From assembly GCA_900315455.1 (NCBI GenBank), contig OMZE01000027.1:49023-113022 (forward strand): a DNA stretch of 64,000 bases, read 5' to 3'. The notes beneath the pieces are model-generated. The model did not search any database. It saw only the letters and a program-made list of their open reading frames with translations, and was not told the DNA's origin. Position numbers and translations under genes: made by a program. The DNA comes from an uncultured Prevotellaceae bacterium. Its GTDB lineage: Bacteria; Bacteroidota; Bacteroidia; Bacteroidales; Bacteroidaceae. This document shows positions 61,733-64,000 of this stretch, in pieces (position 1 is the first letter of the stretch; each line of letters opens with the position of its first letter).

Positions 61733-63067
61733 ATGCTACGACCATTGTTAATAATCCTGTTGTCGCTATTCTCTTCTCTTGTGATATCAGCTCAGCAGCC
61801 AGACCAACGAATCGGTGAACTCGTCAACACAGAAGACTGGTTTCGCCTTGACAAAGAGTACCAGATATTAAAGGATTCTGTTCAAACGCCGTTCTTGAAA
61901 GTTGTGGCCGAGGCGATGATCGCCCGCAACTTCAACAAAAAGCAGCGCGCGCTGGAATGCCTGAATGAATTGTTGGCCAATTACCAGAGTGTTTTGGGAG
62001 CAGGAGTTTTTAATTTCATCATCCTGCGTGCCCAGTTGCTGGAGGAAATGGGGCGGTATGCCGAAGCGGCTGATTTCATAAAAAACGTTCTTGACCAATT
62101 AAAAGGGCAAGGCGTGACGCAAGGGCTGGATGCCATGGAGTATTATTATCAGCATGTAAATGTTCTGCGTGATTTCCCTGCGCTGGATCTGTCACGTCCC
62201 AATCATGATGTATTAGTTCCTTTCATCTTGAAGGAATTGAAACCTAAGCGGATTGAATCATGGATGAGAAAGAAAGAAGAAAGAAATCCCGATACCAAGT
62301 CGGTATTGATTACCATTCCCGTAACGCTTCATGGTGAAACCATTCCTTTTCATTTTGATACAGGGGCAGGAATGACTTTTGTCTCCGAGAAGTTCGTCAG
62401 AGAGAAGGGACTGCCACTTATTGGCGACACCGTGACTTATACTGGAAATTCCAAAGGTCTCCGCACAGTCATCGACAGTTTGCAAATCGGCGAGATAACT
62501 GTCCGCAATATCGTAGCGGGCGTAGGGTTGGAGGAGGAGATCGAGCTGTTTGACCTGGTAGGAATCGGACCTATATTAGGCCGTGACGTTATTGCAGCCA
62601 TCGGTGAAACACAGATTTGCATGGATGACAGTATATTGCTGTTCCCCATTAAAACTTCGCCATTGCCTGCATACGGTCGAAACATGCTGTACAACTCACA
62701 TGTAGAAGCGACCGCAGACGGTGAAAAACTCAGATTACTCTTTGACACCGGCAACGCAAGCAATAATGCTTGCTATCTTTCCGCTGCATATTACAATAGT
62801 CATCGTGAGGTTGTTGATAAAGTTGCCACAACAGACACTATCTCGGGTGGTGGTTATGGAATTGCAGGCGCAAGAGAAATGAAAGTCATCCGGCCATTCT
62901 GTCTTTCTATCGGCAACATGCCGATTCAGCTTGTCGAGGCCGTTGTTGACGAAGAAAGCGTGCTGGCTGACGAATATTGTCATGGCAATATAGGTATTGC
63001 TGCCGTGCTCCAGCACAGGAAAACCATAATCAACTTCCGCGATATGTTTGTCACGTTTGAAAAGTAA
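61733..63067 (+). CDS. Exported double-DTG aspartic protease with N-terminal helical domain
   Basis: A 444-residue protein with a signal peptide (cleavage after VISAQ). Residues about 25-180 form a helical, TPR-like domain (RALECLNELLANYQ, GRYAEAADFIKNVLDQL). Then two retropepsin-like DTG sites lie on one chain: FDTGAGMTF (Asp209) and FDTGNASNN (Asp338), with flap-like hydrophobic stretches between. Both Asp-Thr-Gly triplets are intact, so it should be an active bilobed aspartic protease. It resembles the protein at 55168-56361 but has TPR-like repeats in place of the PDZ domain. Separate transcription from a TACCTTTG box. Confidence 0.85.
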   Translation: MLRPLLIILLSLFSSLVISAQQPDQRIGELVNTEDWFRLDKEYQILKDSVQTPFLKVVAEAMIARNFNKKQRALECLNELLANYQSVLGAGVFNFIILRAQLLEEMGRYAEAADFIKNVLDQLKGQGVTQGLDAMEYYYQHVNVLRDFPALDLSRPNHDVLVPFILKELKPKRIESWMRKKEERNPDTKSVLITIPVTLHGETIPFHFDTGAGMTFVSEKFVREKGLPLIGDTVTYTGNSKGLRTVIDSLQIGEITVRNIVAGVGLEEEIELFDLVGIGPILGRDVIAAIGETQICMDDSILLFPIKTSPLPAYGRNMLYNSHVEATADGEKLRLLFDTGNASNNACYLSAAYYNSHREVVDKVATTDTISGGGYGIAGAREMKVIRPFCLSIGNMPIQLVEAVVDEESVLADEYCHGNIGIAAVLQHRKTIINFRDMFVTFEK

Positions 63068-63160
63068 ATTCCGATTGATGGCTGCGCCTTTTCTCCGCTG
63101 AACCATAATAATTGCATTTGACCTACGTTAATTAGTAGTAGTAATATTATAATTAAAGCC

Positions 63161-63850
63161 ATGATAAGTCAGTTAAAGTATTTGGGATTTATCCTACTAT
63201 TATTCTCATTGTTCCCCCTCGCATCTTGCAGTAACGAAGACGATGTTGTGAAGCGGTTGACGGGCAAACAAAAGGAGACCTATGCACAGAACATTTCGGG
63301 CGAATATCCTGGCCGATATGTCATTATCTACAAAAACAAGGATTGTATCGAAGGAACAGACGAGGCGGGTCGACCTATAACGGTAGCCCATAGTGAAACC
63401 TTCGGCGACGTACAAGTTGATGTGTCTAACGATAAGACGATGCATGTTTTCTTTCAAGACTTCCCCATATCGCTGATTTCAAAGGTCGTGGATGCAGACG
63501 AAGGACTCAGCCATGCACTTGCCGAGACTTCTCAGCAGGCCATCACTGCCCGCTATGGCTTCGACTATGACACAGACTATTCTCACATAAAATGGGCTTT
63601 CACCCCCAATGTCATGCTGCTGAATTTAAACTACGGCGATACCGATCACCATATCCGCATAGAGTTTAATAACGACAGCCAGTATTACAAGTTTACGGAG
63701 AACGAACTGGAACAGCCGAAAGCATTCGGCTCACTTGCAGAAAATGGCATAGCTCTGCAACTGGAGGCTATCTACGACGGTTCTACTCTCATACAGCGCT
63801 TCGGCTATGAGAATGGGAACTATATGCATATTCTCTTCAAAGCGGATTAA
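63161..63850 (+). CDS. Hypothetical lipoprotein (DUF4840-like)
   Basis: A 229-residue lipoprotein (lipobox LASC, Cys23). The mature chain has GKQKETYAQNISGEYPGRYVIIYKN, DVQVDVSNDKTMHVFFQDFPISLIS and a C-terminal beta-rich end, a pattern I associate with DUF4840, a family from Bacteroidetes. That link is from memory and tentative. It lies 93 bp after the protease gene and 24 bp before the acetyltransferase start, so it may share a transcript with either. No enzyme motif is visible. Confidence 0.6.
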   Translation: MISQLKYLGFILLLFSLFPLASCSNEDDVVKRLTGKQKETYAQNISGEYPGRYVIIYKNKDCIEGTDEAGRPITVAHSETFGDVQVDVSNDKTMHVFFQDFPISLISKVVDADEGLSHALAETSQQAITARYGFDYDTDYSHIKWAFTPNVMLLNLNYGDTDHHIRIEFNNDSQYYKFTENELEQPKAFGSLAENGIALQLEAIYDGSTLIQRFGYENGNYMHILFKAD

Positions 63851-63874
63851 TAATAATCAGCTAAATCGGAATTT

Positions 63875-64000
63875 ATGGAAATCAATAATAGACCCAACCC
63901 CAATGAGGCTTTTCCGAATCCGAAGATTCCAAGCCTCTGCTTCATCAAGAACGTGGTGAAGAACCCGCGTATCATCATCGGCGACTATACCTACTACGAT
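63875..64000 (+). CDS. Vat/CatB-type O-acetyltransferase, N-terminal part only
   Basis: The first 42 codons of a gene that runs off the right edge. PNPNEAFPN, CFIKNVVKNPRIIIGDYTYYD is the start of the xenobiotic acetyltransferase (XAT) group: left-handed beta-helix enzymes such as VatA (streptogramin A), CatB (chloramphenicol) and plain sugar or serine acetyltransferase relatives. The hexapeptide repeats and active-site His lie outside the window, so resistance cannot be inferred. The ATG is preceded by a 15-base sequence identical to that in front of the gene at 61733. Confidence 0.75.
   Translation, partial: MEINNRPNPNEAFPNPKIPSLCFIKNVVKNPRIIIGDYTYYD

Noticed and set aside
1-64000. Prophage, conjugative element or complete insertion sequence
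   Set aside because: No integrase, transposase, phage structural or relaxase gene and no terminal inverted repeats with target duplication could be found.

Overview
The window looks like a chromosomal segment of a member of the Bacteroidales, most likely a Prevotella-type (Prevotellaceae) gut or oral bacterium. The clues are promoters with the Bacteroidetes -7 box TAnnTTTG and very short leaders in front of many genes, few Shine-Dalgarno sequences, and Bacteroidetes-restricted families (DUF4252, DUF4199, DUF4421, DUF5723, DUF6048/DUF6452, Omp28-like proteins). Secreted glycosidases and a CotH/lamin-tail protein with Prevotella-like C-terminal tails fit the same picture. I see no CRISPR array, complete insertion sequence, prophage or conjugation module. 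This is mostly ordinary chromosome with a few eroded spots.

Layout. 0-5.4 kb: a partial SLC13 transporter behind a fused PP2C phosphatase/anti-sigma-type kinase, then the divergent helicase hrpB. 5.4-13.2 kb: a folded intergenic element, then three large secreted proteins read in one direction (a duplicated Omp28/thioredoxin-like protein, a six-bladed-propeller candidate and a fibronectin III protein), all ending in the same kind of short C-terminal motif. 13.2-17.4 kb (minus strand): an uncharacterised periplasmic protein, a TolC-type efflux channel, msrA and a GH5 lipoprotein. 17.7-19.6 kb: an ECF sigma factor and a membrane partner enclosed by two DUF4252 paralogues. 20-24.5 kb: convergent GH95 and GH28 glycosidases. 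24.6-28 kb: a Dna2-like nuclease-helicase. 28-32.5 kb (minus): a DUF4199 protein, a GT2 glycosyltransferase, DUF6452, DUF6048, ApbE and a Crp-family regulator.

32.5-39.5 kb holds a REP-like hairpin, the SRP RNA gene directly followed by tRNA-Thr(UGU), a lipoprotein/DUF5723 envelope pair, mutS2 and tRNA-Ser(UGA). 39.7-42.1 kb: a nucleobase permease and two small genes of unknown role. 42.4-44.0 kb is decayed: an N-terminal stub of a PLP trans-sulfuration enzyme, an intact SDR oxidoreductase, and a TonB-receptor plug fragment joined tail-to-tail to what looks like a DUF1810 fragment. 44.1-50.1 kb: an ADP-ribosylglycohydrolase, a DUF6939-like protein, a B12-binding radical SAM enzyme behind a tiny membrane peptide, a thioesterase and a DUF4153 membrane protein. 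50.3-59 kb: CotH/lamin-tail protein, a porin-like protein, then a minus-strand run with a PPOX lipoprotein, a Nim-like PPOX protein, a DUF4421 barrel, a double-DTG aspartic protease with a PDZ domain and a beta-lactamase-fold hydrolase. 59.2-64 kb: a 42-codon small gene and lipoprotein under a promoter with tandem operators, a truncated endonuclease/phosphatase-family gene, a second double-DTG protease, a lipoprotein, and the start of a Vat/CatB-type acetyltransferase at the right edge.

Functional themes: plant and host glycan breakdown (GH5, GH28, GH95), a large investment in exported and envelope proteins, envelope stress or redox control (ECF/DUF4252, MsrA, PPOX proteins, ApbE), and housekeeping RNA genes. 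Function calls rest on motif recognition by eye. No database search was run.
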